A stretch of 64,000 bases of DNA from Bacillus_CJ salitolerans (lineage in GTDB: Bacteria > Bacillota > Bacilli > Bacillales > SA4), in contig NZ_JBHUEM010000054.1 in NCBI RefSeq assembly GCF_042680805.1, positions 62,001 to 126,000 of the forward strand. The letters are read 5' to 3'. A model generated the notes under the pieces. The model did no database searches and was not told where the DNA came from. It saw only the letters and a list, made by a program, of their open reading frames with translations. Below are positions 16,798 to 24,712 of the stretch, piece after piece. The position numbers and the translations under genes were made by a program. How positions within the stretch are numbered: position 1 is the stretch's first letter; the number at the start of each line of letters is the position of its first letter.

Positions 16798-17066
16798 TAT
16801 AATAGCATAGCGGAAATTTAAAGGGGATTTTTAATTTAAACTGCTCTTTTACTTCTACCCTGATATCAAATTCTTTTTTTATTGTAAAAACATCAACATC
16901 AAACGCCATGTTTGGCAGTTCCTCTTCAAGATTGTGCCACCGTAGCTCTTCAACATCGTCTCCAGGTACAGGTGTTCCGGATATAATTCGAGCTGATACA
17001 GCAACGCCAAGTGTTTGAATATGTTTCGTGAAGAAGTTAGAAGCAACGTTAACCTCATCCTTTTTT
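16798..17066 (-). pseudogene. C-terminal remnant of a NUDIX hydrolase
   Basis: The minus-strand frame, closed on its 5' side by a TAA around 17060, reads VNVASNFFTKHIQTLGVAVSARIISGTPVPGDDVEELRWHNLEEELPNMAFDVD. The G-PVPGDD-EELRW--LEE-LP-MAFD pattern is the C-terminal part of NUDIX enzymes of the ADP-ribose/NUDT type. The Nudix box itself should lie further 5' and is absent. It is fused in frame to the upstream region of the nucleotidyltransferase gene. Probably the relic of a deletion. Confidence 0.5.
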
Positions 17067-17128
17067 ACTTATTCAACATTTGCTCGGGTTAGCTAAATTA
17101 TTATTAATCCTAAAAATTTTTGATTAAT

Positions 17129-17160
17129 CAAAAAAAGCCGACTAACTTTAGGTCGGCTTT
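17129..17160 (-). terminator. terminator of the metzincin lipoprotein gene
   Basis: Perfect stem AAAGCCGAC/GTCGGCTTT, followed on the minus strand by T6, immediately after the stop at 17164. Confidence 0.8.
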
Positions 17161-17163
17161 ACT

Positions 17164-18294
17164 TTACTCAATTGTTCTTACCTTCAGTACATTCTCTACA
17201 TCTTTCTTTGTCATATTGGGATGAATATCATCTCTATATAAAATCTCGATTGCTTTTCGATCAAAATCACTCAGCTTCGTTAGCATGGTATCAGTATAAG
17301 GATACAAAATACTGCTACGCTCATCGGAATGAGCATAAAACCCTAATACATGGAAAAATTCATGGAAAATGGTCGTCTCTCTCTCGCTTTGCGGCGTATT
17401 CGTACCAATTAAGATTTCTGATTTATAAAGCTTCCCTACAGAATGGAATGTTGGAATAGCGAGTCCAACTACTTCTCCTTTGTGGGTAACAAGGTCCCCT
17501 TCAAATCCAAAATCTTTAAAGCGATTATTGGGAACAAAGTGCATGTCGATTCGGAAATTAGATAAGGCAGTTCTATTTTCTCCTTTTCCTTCCATTACTT
17601 TGAGATCAATTGGTAACAGTTCATTGAGTGAAGCAACCTGTGATAGAATGATGCTTCGATCTTTAGCTGTTGGTTTTCCATGAATGTAAATCTCAATAGG
17701 TTCAGTCCACTTATAAACATTTTGTATGTCATCTGAAAAATAAAAGCTCAGAAACTTACTTATCGTTTCTTTGGAATACGTTTGATTGTCAATGATAAAA
17801 GTGTATGCTCTTGAAGAAGTGAGGCCATTATCTTTTGTAGCCTTTAGTACAAGGGTATGGGTCCCTTCTTCTGTGAATTTTTGGTTTAAATCAACTGGAT
17901 TTCCATTGATAGTGGCAGAATAAGTGACATCCTTTTCTTCAATTAGTTGAAAAGAAACCTCTTTGAAGTTCATGGATGGAATTTCTGGATAAAATGCGGG
18001 AACTACGGGTGGTTTGTCATCTCGTTCAAAGGTGATAGTCTCCACTTTTTCTTTCCAGAAATGACGGGATGTAATGGTTAATTCATATTGTCCATTTTCT
18101 GTAATGACATGATGATTTTTAATAGGGTGATTGTTTAATAATAGAGTAAATGGATCAGACTGATTTTCATCGATATGAATGGTCACATCACTAGAGTAAA
18201 TATCCCCATTTACTATACTATCAATTTTTATTTCAGGCTCTGAAATACATCCGGTCAATAGCAAGCAAAGTGTAAGCATCATAAAATATCTCAA
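17164..18294 (-). CDS. lipoprotein with metzincin-type zinc protease domain
   Basis: 376 residues. The N terminus MRYFMMLTLCLLLTGCIS is a lipoprotein signal with lipobox LTGC (lipidated Cys16). Residues about 20-170 look like two Ig-like beta domains (VTIHIDENQSDPFTLLLNNHP; YSATINGNPVDLNQKF). The C-terminal domain holds HEFFHVLGFYAHSD, a full HExxHxxGxxH metzincin zinc site, with a downstream YPYTDTMLTKLSDFD segment near the expected Met-turn. It should be an extracellular, membrane-tethered endopeptidase. I do not recognise a named family. Monocistronic. Confidence 0.75.
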   Translation of the reverse strand: MRYFMMLTLCLLLTGCISEPEIKIDSIVNGDIYSSDVTIHIDENQSDPFTLLLNNHPIKNHHVITENGQYELTITSRHFWKEKVETITFERDDKPPVVPAFYPEIPSMNFKEVSFQLIEEKDVTYSATINGNPVDLNQKFTEEGTHTLVLKATKDNGLTSSRAYTFIIDNQTYSKETISKFLSFYFSDDIQNVYKWTEPIEIYIHGKPTAKDRSIILSQVASLNELLPIDLKVMEGKGENRTALSNFRIDMHFVPNNRFKDFGFEGDLVTHKGEVVGLAIPTFHSVGKLYKSEILIGTNTPQSERETTIFHEFFHVLGFYAHSDERSSILYPYTDTMLTKLSDFDRKAIEILYRDDIHPNMTKKDVENVLKVRTIE

Positions 18295-18370
18295 AATATC
18301 CCTCCCTATTACATTATAAAGGGGAGGGAAGGTTAAATGAGGTGGTAAATATATGAAGGGAAATATGACA

Positions 18371-18400
18371 AAAAAGAGAACCGATTGTGGTTCTCTTTTT
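18371..18400 (-). terminator. terminator of amidase gene
   Basis: Stem AAAAAGAGAACC/GGTTCTCTTTTT with a 6-nt loop, symmetrical and T-rich on both strands; it follows the minus-strand amidase gene. Confidence 0.75.
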
Positions 18401-18478
18401 CTAAAATAGTCCTTATTAGGTTACATAATGCCCTTTCCTATTTTTGGAAGGTTCTAGAGCAGGGTAATCTAAATATGC

Positions 18479-19948
18479 TTATTCTAACACTGGTGGTTTC
18501 CTAACCTTTGTTGCTTGCTCGAATCCAAATCCAAGTTCAATAAGGGTCGGTTCATTAAACGCTGTAGTAGTAAACGTGATACCCACCGGACCGTTATCGG
18601 AAGAATAACCAGCAGGGACTGTGATAGATGGATATCCAGCCTTCGCAGGAATTCCAGCACCAAAGTTATTCGGGAATACTATAGCATCTAGTTCGTGCTC
18701 TTCTAGAACATAATCAATTCCTTGTTCTGTTGACAAGTACTGATCTTTTTCAAGGCTAGTTAAATACTCAGATTCGGTTAAAGTTCCACTCGTTTTGTCG
18801 GACTCTTCTAGAATTTTTTGTTCATAGCGAAGCATTCTTTCTGGATCCTTTTTATTAAATTCAATGATATCCGAGAGTGAGTGAATTCCTATCTTAGGAT
18901 CGATTGTATTTAAATATGCATTTAAATCAGATTTAAATTCATATATTAATACATTGTAATCCCATTTTTCTTTACTTGAAGGAATGGTCACGGAATCTAT
19001 TACAGTAGCTCCTTGGTCTTTTAATACTTGAATTGCCCGTTCCATAATTTCTTTTTCCTCATCTGACAAGTAATCGAAATATCCTTCACGAGCAATTCCT
19101 ATTCGTTTACCTTTAAGGCCGTCTTCTTTTAAAAATTCAGTGTAGTCATATTCAATCAAATTTTTCATTGTAACGATATCTGCTTCATCAGCGCAGGCAA
19201 GTGCATTTAGTAAAATAGCCGCATCTTTCACCGTTCTAGCCATCGGACCGGCAGTATCCTGCGTATGAGCAATAGGAATAATACCTGTTCTACTGACAAG
19301 ACCAATCGTTGGTTTAATCCCAACAATTGAGTTTCGGCTCGCTGGGCTTAAAATGGAGCCAGATGTTTCTGTTCCAACTGCAACAGTTGCGAAGTTTGCA
19401 GCAATCGCGGCACCTGAACCTGAGCTAGACCCACCCACCTCAAATTTATCAGGTCCATACGGATTTAAAACTTGTCCACCACGAGAGCTATATCCGGTTG
19501 GCATTTTCTCTGCCATAAAATTTGCCCATTCTGTCATATTCGTTTTTCCTAATATAATGGCTCCAGCCTCACGAAGCTGGGCTGCAATAAACGAGTCTTG
19601 ATAAGCAAACGAGTGTTGAAGAGCTAGTGAGCCAGCACTTGTATGAAGCTTATCCCCTGTATCAATATTGTCCTTTAGTAAAACTGGAATTCCGTGTAGA
19701 GGCCCTCGAGGCCCTTCCATGTTTCGTTCAGCATCAAGTGCTTCTGCAATATGAAGGGCGTCAGGATTTACTTCAAGGACAGCATTTACACGTATACCGT
19801 TTTTATTAAAAGATGCAATACGGTCTAAATAGAGCAATACTAATTCCTTGGCTGTTATTTCTTTTGCTTCCATTGCGTTTTGAATTTGGTCAATTGTTGC
19901 TTCTACTAGCCACTCTACTTTTAATTTTTCAAGTTTAGGATTAAACAT
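18479..19948 (-). CDS. amidase-signature family hydrolase
   Basis: 489 residues. The amidase signature is complete: the catalytic Lys in PVLLKDNIDT, the Gly/Ser-rich GGSSSGSGAA and the second Ser plus nucleophile region VGTETSGSILSPASRNSIVGIKPT, giving the Ser-cisSer-Lys triad. The C terminus (AGYPSITVPAGYSSDNGPVGITFTT) is typical of the GatA-like non-transamidase branch. No signal peptide, so it is cytoplasmic. Standalone amidases hydrolyse diverse carboxamides; the substrate is not predictable here. It is not GatA, since gatC and gatB are absent. A small YtzI-like gene lies 15 bp upstream on the same strand and may be cotranscribed. Confidence 0.88.
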   Translation of the reverse strand: MFNPKLEKLKVEWLVEATIDQIQNAMEAKEITAKELVLLYLDRIASFNKNGIRVNAVLEVNPDALHIAEALDAERNMEGPRGPLHGIPVLLKDNIDTGDKLHTSAGSLALQHSFAYQDSFIAAQLREAGAIILGKTNMTEWANFMAEKMPTGYSSRGGQVLNPYGPDKFEVGGSSSGSGAAIAANFATVAVGTETSGSILSPASRNSIVGIKPTIGLVSRTGIIPIAHTQDTAGPMARTVKDAAILLNALACADEADIVTMKNLIEYDYTEFLKEDGLKGKRIGIAREGYFDYLSDEEKEIMERAIQVLKDQGATVIDSVTIPSSKEKWDYNVLIYEFKSDLNAYLNTIDPKIGIHSLSDIIEFNKKDPERMLRYEQKILEESDKTSGTLTESEYLTSLEKDQYLSTEQGIDYVLEEHELDAIVFPNNFGAGIPAKAGYPSITVPAGYSSDNGPVGITFTTTAFNEPTLIELGFGFEQATKVRKPPVLE

Positions 19949-19963
19949 GGTGTATCCCCCCGT

Positions 19964-20128
19964 CTATTTGTTATGTTCTTTCTCTTCTACCTCTGAATGA
20001 TCTATGTATGGATTATCTTCTAGCTGATCAATTGTTTGCTTATAAGCATAGCCTTTGTTAATGGTTAATACGCTAAGCAATAAGACAATGATAACGACGA
20101 TAATTGAAATGATAAGTACGGTAAACAA
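19964..20128 (-). CDS. ytzI: YtzI-like small membrane protein
   Basis: 54 residues, starting at a TTG seven bases after AGGAGG on the minus strand. It has one N-terminal membrane helix (FTVLIISIIVVIIVLLLSVLTI), then NKGYAYKQTIDQLEDNPYID and an acidic tail. The helix followed by GYAYK-TID is the pattern I associate with the short Bacillus YtzI family. Function unknown. Located between the amidase and dps. Confidence 0.7.
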   Translation of the reverse strand: MFTVLIISIIVVIIVLLLSVLTINKGYAYKQTIDQLEDNPYIDHSEVEEKEHNK

Positions 20129-20191
20129 CCTAGCACCTCCTAACTTTTATTTTATCACGGAGTTCGAAGAATAACATTTACAAAATATTAT

Positions 20192-20217
20192 GTTTATAGG
20201 CATCGTTTCTGGGGAAT
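20192..20217 (+). promoter_or_regulatory. SigB-like promoter of dps
   Basis: GTTTAT (20192-20197), 14-bp spacer, GGGAAT (20212-20217), close to the general-stress consensus GTTTAA-N12-15-GGGTAT. B. subtilis dps is SigB-dependent, which supports the reading. Confidence 0.55.
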
Positions 20218-20253
20218 TTAAAATAGTAGAATATTACATAAAGGAGAGTCATG

Positions 20254-20694
20254 ATGTCAAACAATTTAGTTCAAATCGTAAATAAACAAGTAGCGAACTG
20301 GAGTGTGCTCTATATGAAGCTTCATAATTATCATTGGTTTGTAAAAGGGCCACAATTCTTCACGCTTCATGATAAGTTTGAGGAATTATACGGTGAAGCT
20401 TCAATCCATATTGATGAACTAGCAGAAAGACTGTTATCTATAGGAGGAAAACCGGTAGCCACCATGAAGGAAGTGTTAGAAATTTCTTCTGTGAAAGAAG
20501 CAAACGGTCAGGAAGAGGCATCGCAAATGGTTCAAAGTATTGTAGATGACTTCAATATACTAATTGGTGAATTAAAAGACGGGATGGGTCTAGCAGAATC
20601 TGTTGATGATGAGACAACTGGGGACATGCTTCTTGCCATTCACCAAAGCTTAGAAAAGCATGTTTGGATGTTAAGTGCATTCTTAGGAAAATAA
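20254..20694 (+). CDS. dps: Dps-type miniferritin
   Basis: 146 residues from the ATG at 20254, seven bases after AGGAG; the ATG just before it is only four bases away. Ferritin-like four-helix protein of the Dps family: the ferroxidase signature is present (LHNYHWFVKGPQFFTLHDKFEELYGEASIHIDELAERLLSIGGKP), with His and Asp/Glu ligands. It oxidises ferrous iron with hydrogen peroxide, stores the ferric core and protects DNA as a dodecamer. The short N-terminal tail suggests weak intrinsic DNA binding. A SigB-like promoter lies upstream and a terminator downstream. Confidence 0.92.
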   Translation: MSNNLVQIVNKQVANWSVLYMKLHNYHWFVKGPQFFTLHDKFEELYGEASIHIDELAERLLSIGGKPVATMKEVLEISSVKEANGQEEASQMVQSIVDDFNILIGELKDGMGLAESVDDETTGDMLLAIHQSLEKHVWMLSAFLGK

Positions 20695-20696
20695 TG

Positions 20697-20727
20697 AGGA
20701 GGGTAGCTAAATGGCTACCTTCTTTTT
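20697..20727 (+). terminator. terminator of dps
   Basis: Stem GAGGGTAGC/GGCTACCTTC followed by T5; it also serves as the boundary with the convergent NERD gene. Confidence 0.7.
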
Positions 20728-21715
20728 AGTTTTGTAGTAAGAGTGATCTCCTGTCCCATATGTAAAACCTTCCTTTATTTTTCCCTTCAGTAGGTAGGTT
20801 CAAGGATTTTAGCATGTAATACGCTTCATGAGATGATGGGAGGTGAAGAAATGCCTTACATTGTTGGTTCGTTATAGTTGGTGAGAGTACTAGAAAATAG
20901 TCTTGTATGGTTCCAACATATGCATGTTTAGAAACGGTGTGGCAATGTTGACAAATCCATTTCGTAGAAGCCTTTTGAATGGGAAGAAAATGACAGTTTG
21001 GACAATGAACTCCAGTGAGGATCATTGTAGGTTCAATTTGATAGGTAGAGAGAATATCTACTGGTTGAGGGTGATGGTGTTTAAGTAATAATCTAGTAAA
21101 TTTATTAAGATTGCTTTTTGTGAGGTATTCTTTTTGATGTAGTTCATTGAATCTGTTAATGGATTCTAAGCAATTTTCGGCGTGGACAACAGTTTTTTGG
21201 ACGCTTTTCTTCTCAAATGTATTTTCTGTTTTTATTATACTTGAGGAATGACTAATGACAACTAAACATTCAATTGGAATGGGGGGTAACTTATGATCAT
21301 GGAACCAAGCATTTAATAGATTTGCTTGACGCTTTACTTGTGTAATTGGGTAAGAAAAACCGTCCTCTTTGTCAGCATTTTTTCGAATCAACTGCTTAAA
21401 CGTGGTATCAAACCATAAAGTTCCTGTGATATTTTTCACCTCGATAATAAGGGCAAAGCGTGGTGTTAGTAGAAGAGTATCAATTTGAAAGTAGTTATTT
21501 TGAATGGGGAGTCGCAGGTCTTGCAAGATTAAGAAGTGGTTTTTAGGAAGATAGTTTAAAAAGTAGTCCACTGCTATTTCACCGCGGTGTCCTGCACGCC
21601 TTTTCATCGAATCCTGTTCAATTTCTATTCGTTTTGGATGGTTTTTTGAAAGCCGGCGATGTAAGGCTTCGTTAGCGAGAAGACGGATGGGGACATCTCT
21701 GTTTTTTATAATCAA
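20726..21715 (-). CDS. NERD-domain (nuclease-related) protein with C-terminal zinc ribbon
   Basis: I chose the TTG at 21715, six bases after AAGGAGGG; an earlier ATG has no RBS. 329 residues. The NERD core is seen as RRAGHRGEIAVDYFLNYL, then NYFQIDTLLLTPRFALIIEVKNITGTL (Asp and E-V-K of a PD-(D/E)xK-like nuclease fold) and YPITQVKRQANLLNAWF. A C-terminal zinc ribbon is present (CPNC and CQHC). NERD proteins are presumed DNA-processing nucleases, but no role is established. Divergently transcribed from a LURP-one-like gene, with a 20-bp tandem repeat array between them. Confidence 0.8.
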   Translation of the reverse strand: MIIKNRDVPIRLLANEALHRRLSKNHPKRIEIEQDSMKRRAGHRGEIAVDYFLNYLPKNHFLILQDLRLPIQNNYFQIDTLLLTPRFALIIEVKNITGTLWFDTTFKQLIRKNADKEDGFSYPITQVKRQANLLNAWFHDHKLPPIPIECLVVISHSSSIIKTENTFEKKSVQKTVVHAENCLESINRFNELHQKEYLTKSNLNKFTRLLLKHHHPQPVDILSTYQIEPTMILTGVHCPNCHFLPIQKASTKWICQHCHTVSKHAYVGTIQDYFLVLSPTITNQQCKAFLHLPSSHEAYYMLKSLNLPTEGKNKGRFYIWDRRSLLLQN

Positions 21716-21798
21716 AAAATCCCTCCTTAATAATAATTTTACTGATTTATTCAATAACTATTAGCTAGATTCCTGCTACGTATGAAGGGGAATTTCGA

Positions 21799-21920
21799 TA
21801 TCCAGAAAAAAAGAAATATATCGAGAATTTTTTTAATATATCCAGAAAAAAGCCAGGATATCCAGAAAAAATTAATTTTATCCACAAAAAGATCCCTGTT
21901 ATCCAGAATGAAACCTTTTC
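21799..21920 (+). repeat. six-unit tandem array, 20-bp period (TATCCAGAAAAA)
   Basis: Units begin at 21799, 21819, 21839, 21859, 21879 and 21900. Each starts with TATCCAGAAAAA or a close variant (unit 2 TATCGAGAA, unit 5 TATCCACAAAAA, unit 6 TATCCAGAATGA), followed by about 8 variable bases. Unit 5 preceded by T contains TTATCCACA, identical to a DnaA box. The array fills the divergent NERD/LURP-one promoter region. Confidence 0.85.
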
Positions 21921-21958
21921 CCACTTAAATCGTATTAAAAATAAGGGGTGATACGTGG

Positions 21959-22477
21959 ATGAGCAATGAAGTATTATATGTATCTGACAATTTTTTTTCG
22001 GCTGGTAGAACTGATATTTATAATTCAGACAAGGTTAAGATTGGAGAACTTGATTTAAAAAGTGCTTTCACTTCAAGTCTTGATGTGTATGACTTGGATG
22101 GGAATGCATTATTGAGTGGAAGATTCCCTTTCTTTAGTAATAAGTGGATGGTCACTGACCAGGCTGGACGTGAAATTGGCGAGCTAAAAGCAAAATTTGC
22201 CTTCTTTTCGGAGAAATATGAGTATTATGCGAATGCAGGTGAATCATATCGGATTGAGTCAGAAGCGTTTTCAAAGCTGTATCAAATTCTTGATCGGAAC
22301 GAAAAGGAGGTTGCTCGATTTGAAAAAGTTAGTGGATTCTTTTCGTCCCCAGTATTCCAGTTAACCAACTCAACAGGACATATCAACTCGTTTGAATTAA
22401 TTGCGGTTGTAATGGGTGTAAATGAGATAAAAAAACGGAGACAAAGTGCCGCAAACAGTGGAGGAGGCGCACATTAA
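21959..22477 (+). CDS. LURP-one/Tubby-C-like domain protein (YxjI type)
   Basis: 172 residues forming a single LURP-one-related beta-barrel. Repeated strands follow the pattern of a noun-like DG loop plus beta-hairpin (YVSDNFFSAGRTDIYNSDKVKIGELDLKSAF; SLDVYDLDGNALLSGRFPFFSNKWMVTDQAGREIGELKAKF). The family is related to Tubby and phospholipid scramblase folds and is usually considered a membrane-lipid binder; no enzymatic role is known in Bacillus. Low-complexity C terminus (SAANSGGGAH). RBS AAGGGGTG. Preceded by the 20-bp array, followed by its own terminator. Confidence 0.75.
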   Translation: MSNEVLYVSDNFFSAGRTDIYNSDKVKIGELDLKSAFTSSLDVYDLDGNALLSGRFPFFSNKWMVTDQAGREIGELKAKFAFFSEKYEYYANAGESYRIESEAFSKLYQILDRNEKEVARFEKVSGFFSSPVFQLTNSTGHINSFELIAVVMGVNEIKKRRQSAANSGGGAH

Positions 22478-22506
22478 CAAATTATTTATATGGAGTATAC
22501 TTAGTC

Positions 22507-22532
22507 GATACCTTAATAGGTATCTTTTTTTT
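22507..22532 (+). terminator. terminator of LURP-one-like gene
   Basis: Stem GATACC/GGTATC with a 6-nt loop followed by T8. Confidence 0.75.
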
Positions 22533-22811
22533 GTAAGATTTTGGTGATTGGAGTTTAATGGCATGACTCATGAGGGTTTTTTAACCGAGGAGCCACTACT
22601 AGTGTCTAAAGCGCCTCGTTTAGAGTAACATTAATCTTGAACGATGCTGCTTCTTATTTATAAGGGAGCTTCTTATAAAAAATCATTGCTAATTTTACAT
22701 AAGCTATATAAGATGAAACTATCAAAATGCAAAGGGGATAGAATATTGCGTACAACGATGCGTGTTATGTCAGAAGCCGAGGTGAATATCATAATTTAAA
22801 GGAGTAAAAGA

Positions 22812-23369
22812 ATGACGGTTAATTATTCGAATCTATTCCATGGAGCACTATTAAAACTATCAGCGCCAAGACTAGAGGACATAGATGTCATGGTTAGCTG
22901 GGGAGAGGATGCTGAATATCTTCGTAATATAGATACGGACATTGCTCTGCCTAGAAGAAGAGAACAGCTTGAAGCCGAAATTGGATCGAGCTCAAACAGT
23001 GCCTATTTTCGATTACGGACGATCGAAAAGAATGAATTAGTTGGATTTGTTGTCATCCATAGTATCGAGTGGAACAACCGAGCTGGAATGCTCGCCATTG
23101 GAATAGGTGACGCTGCCAATCGTAATAAAGGATATGGAACAGATGCGCTTCAGTTAATTCTTCGATTTGCTTTTCATGAATTGAATCTAAACCGAATTGG
23201 CTTAGATGTGATCGAATACAATGAAAGAGGAATTCGAGCATATGAAAAGGTCGGGTTTAAGCAAGAGGGGAGAATGCGTGAAAGTGTGTATCGGGATGGA
23301 AAATGCTATGATCGGATCATGATGAGCATTTTGCGCCGTGAATGGGAAGCAATACATCAACTATCATAA
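22812..23369 (+). CDS. GNAT-family N-acetyltransferase (RimJ/RimL type)
   Basis: 185 residues with AAAGGAG eight bases before the ATG. Acetyl-CoA-binding motif A appears as IGIGDAANRNKGYGTDALQLILRFAFHELNLNRIGLDVIEYNERGIRAYEKVGFKQEGRMRE, with the R/Q-x-x-G-x-G/A signature as RNKGYG. The family acetylates the N-terminal amine of ribosomal proteins or small amines; the substrate is unknown. The 280 bp before it show no gene. Followed by a terminator and then the first copy of the dispersed repeat. Confidence 0.85.
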   Translation: MTVNYSNLFHGALLKLSAPRLEDIDVMVSWGEDAEYLRNIDTDIALPRRREQLEAEIGSSSNSAYFRLRTIEKNELVGFVVIHSIEWNNRAGMLAIGIGDAANRNKGYGTDALQLILRFAFHELNLNRIGLDVIEYNERGIRAYEKVGFKQEGRMRESVYRDGKCYDRIMMSILRREWEAIHQLS

Positions 23370-23370
23370 C

Positions 23371-23401
23371 AAAGAGCGGGAGTGAGTTCCCGCTCTTTAT
23401 T
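23371..23401 (+). terminator. terminator of GNAT gene
   Basis: Stem AAAGAGCGGGA/TCCCGCTCTTT followed by ATTTATT. Confidence 0.8.
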
Positions 23402-23410
23402 TAGATTATT

Positions 23411-23650
23411 AAGAAAATATAAAATTTTTAAGCAAGAGAATGGGCTAGTGACTTGGAATCCAGCACCAGCACCCAGCCAAGATGAAATGGCGACGATCTT
23501 TGCCATTTCATCCTACTCGAGGGAAAAAGAAAAATCACTTTTACCTTGGTCAAATAACCTGTCATGAATTAAAGGGAAAATCACCCTTTTTTATGCCAGA
23601 ACATTTGCTATGCTTGAGGCTAAACGGGGCGCCCTGAGCTTTTGTTCTTC
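23411..23650 (+). repeat. dispersed structured repeat, copy 1 (long form)
   Basis: Shares AAGAAA-TATAA, GAGAATGGGCTAGTGACTTGG, CCAGCACCCAGCC, CTCGAGG, CCTGTCATGAAT, ACATTTGCT and CTAAACGGGGCGC with the copies near 35.6, 46.9 and 53.7 kb. It carries the optional hairpin GATGAAATGG/CCATTTCATC, also present in copy 3 but missing in copies 2 and 4. It lies just after the GNAT terminator, in the same orientation as that gene. Confidence 0.85.
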
Positions 23651-24002
23651 ATACTTTTCTAGGTTATTTAGCATCGGTACAATTTGAATTTCTATTCAAT
23701 CCGGTCATACAGCATTAACACTATCGTGGTTTACATTTTGATTTGTCTTTTTAAAGTCATCCTAATCAACATCGTTATCAAAAATTACAAATGCGTAATT
23801 ACCAGTTCGATCCAGATCTTGAGTAGTTTTCAACCTGATAAACATAGAATCAAAAATATTGTAATGGGCAAATACCTCAATCTCGGTTTTTAGTAGAACT
23901 AGTAGAGCTTGCTACAAAAAATGAAAATTACTATGAGAAATAAGGAGATTCATTGAATAGAAACGAAAAAACTTTGCTGTATAGGCAATGCTTTTTAACG
24001 AA
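23651..24002. other. intergenic region without recognised gene
   Basis: AT-rich stretch with short open frames interrupted by stops and lacking RBSs. I see no supported gene, RNA or terminator. Confidence 0.4.
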
Positions 24003-24371
24003 TTAATTTTTTGAGATAGCCCCCATACTTGCCAACAATGCGCGGGCATCAGCATTTAAATAGGTGTGGATGTCTTTTCTTAAGAATAGATCTGTATGGT
24101 CTTTAAGTGTAACCTTAATGCCTCTCACATCAAATTTTGATGCAAAGGCATTTACAGATTGGATCGTTGCAAGCTGCACTCGATTCAAAGGCTGCGAAGG
24201 AGTGTCTTTTACAGAAGATAAAAAACTCAGAAGCTCTCTTGCGTTACTATTAAGTAAAGAACGATTTTCTGTTAAAACTTGAAGGTTTTCTTGTATATAT
24301 ACTCTAGCGGTAATGAGATCTAATTCTGCCATCGATTTGTTTATCTTTTCAACTAAATCATGCAGCCTCAT
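24003..24371 (-). CDS. conserved-looking hypothetical helical protein
   Basis: Start at 24371 is set by AAGGAGGG seven bases upstream; the frame extends further without an RBS. 122 residues, mostly helical and soluble, no Cys (MRLHDLVEKINKSMAELDLITARVYIQENLQVL; LNADARALLASMGAISKN). Not recognised. The coding signal rests on the strong RBS and even codon use. Monocistronic and divergent from threonine aldolase. Confidence 0.6.
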   Translation of the reverse strand: MRLHDLVEKINKSMAELDLITARVYIQENLQVLTENRSLLNSNARELLSFLSSVKDTPSQPLNRVQLATIQSVNAFASKFDVRGIKVTLKDHTDLFLRKDIHTYLNADARALLASMGAISKN

Positions 24372-24552
24372 CAAAAGGCCCTCCTTATACGATTGGTATT
24401 TACTAACATTATCGGGAAAGTTATGTAAAACGTAAATAGGAGGAGTTAAAGATGGTAGTTTAGGGTGAGGAAGGGATAGTTCTTTAGGCCCTTTAATCTT
24501 CATCGATTATGGAAACATATATATAATTTCCTAGTCTTTTAAAAGGAAATAT

Positions 24553-24580
24553 AAAAAGACACCAAAAAAGGTGTCTTTTC
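24553..24580. terminator. terminator-like hairpin in a divergent intergenic region
   Basis: Perfect stem AAAAGACACC/GGTGTCTTTT, 7-nt A-rich loop, T-rich on both sides. It lies between two divergent genes, where no known transcript ends, so its role is unclear. Confidence 0.45.
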
Positions 24581-24675
24581 AGGTCTAACTCAAAATGGCT
24601 TACTAAATCTTATCGTATTATTAGTATACGGAAAAGGAAGCATTTTCATTCATTAGAAATAAATTTTCTCGTGGT

Positions 24676-24681
24676 ATAATG
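24676..24681 (+). promoter_or_regulatory. extended -10 promoter of threonine aldolase
   Basis: TGGTATAAT, a perfect -10 with upstream TG, about 30 bp before the start; a weak -35 (TTAGAA) lies 16 bp upstream of it. Confidence 0.55.
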
Positions 24682-24712
24682 TTTTCATCAAAGAAAGAGG
24701 GAGGGGGATTAA

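Noticed and set aside
21799..21920. CRISPR array
   Set aside because: Unit length 20 bp with about 8-bp variable parts is too short for repeat-spacer organisation, and no cas genes are present.
23684..23893. 69-codon open frame after repeat copy 1
   Set aside because: No RBS and atypical composition; the surrounding sequence looks non-coding.
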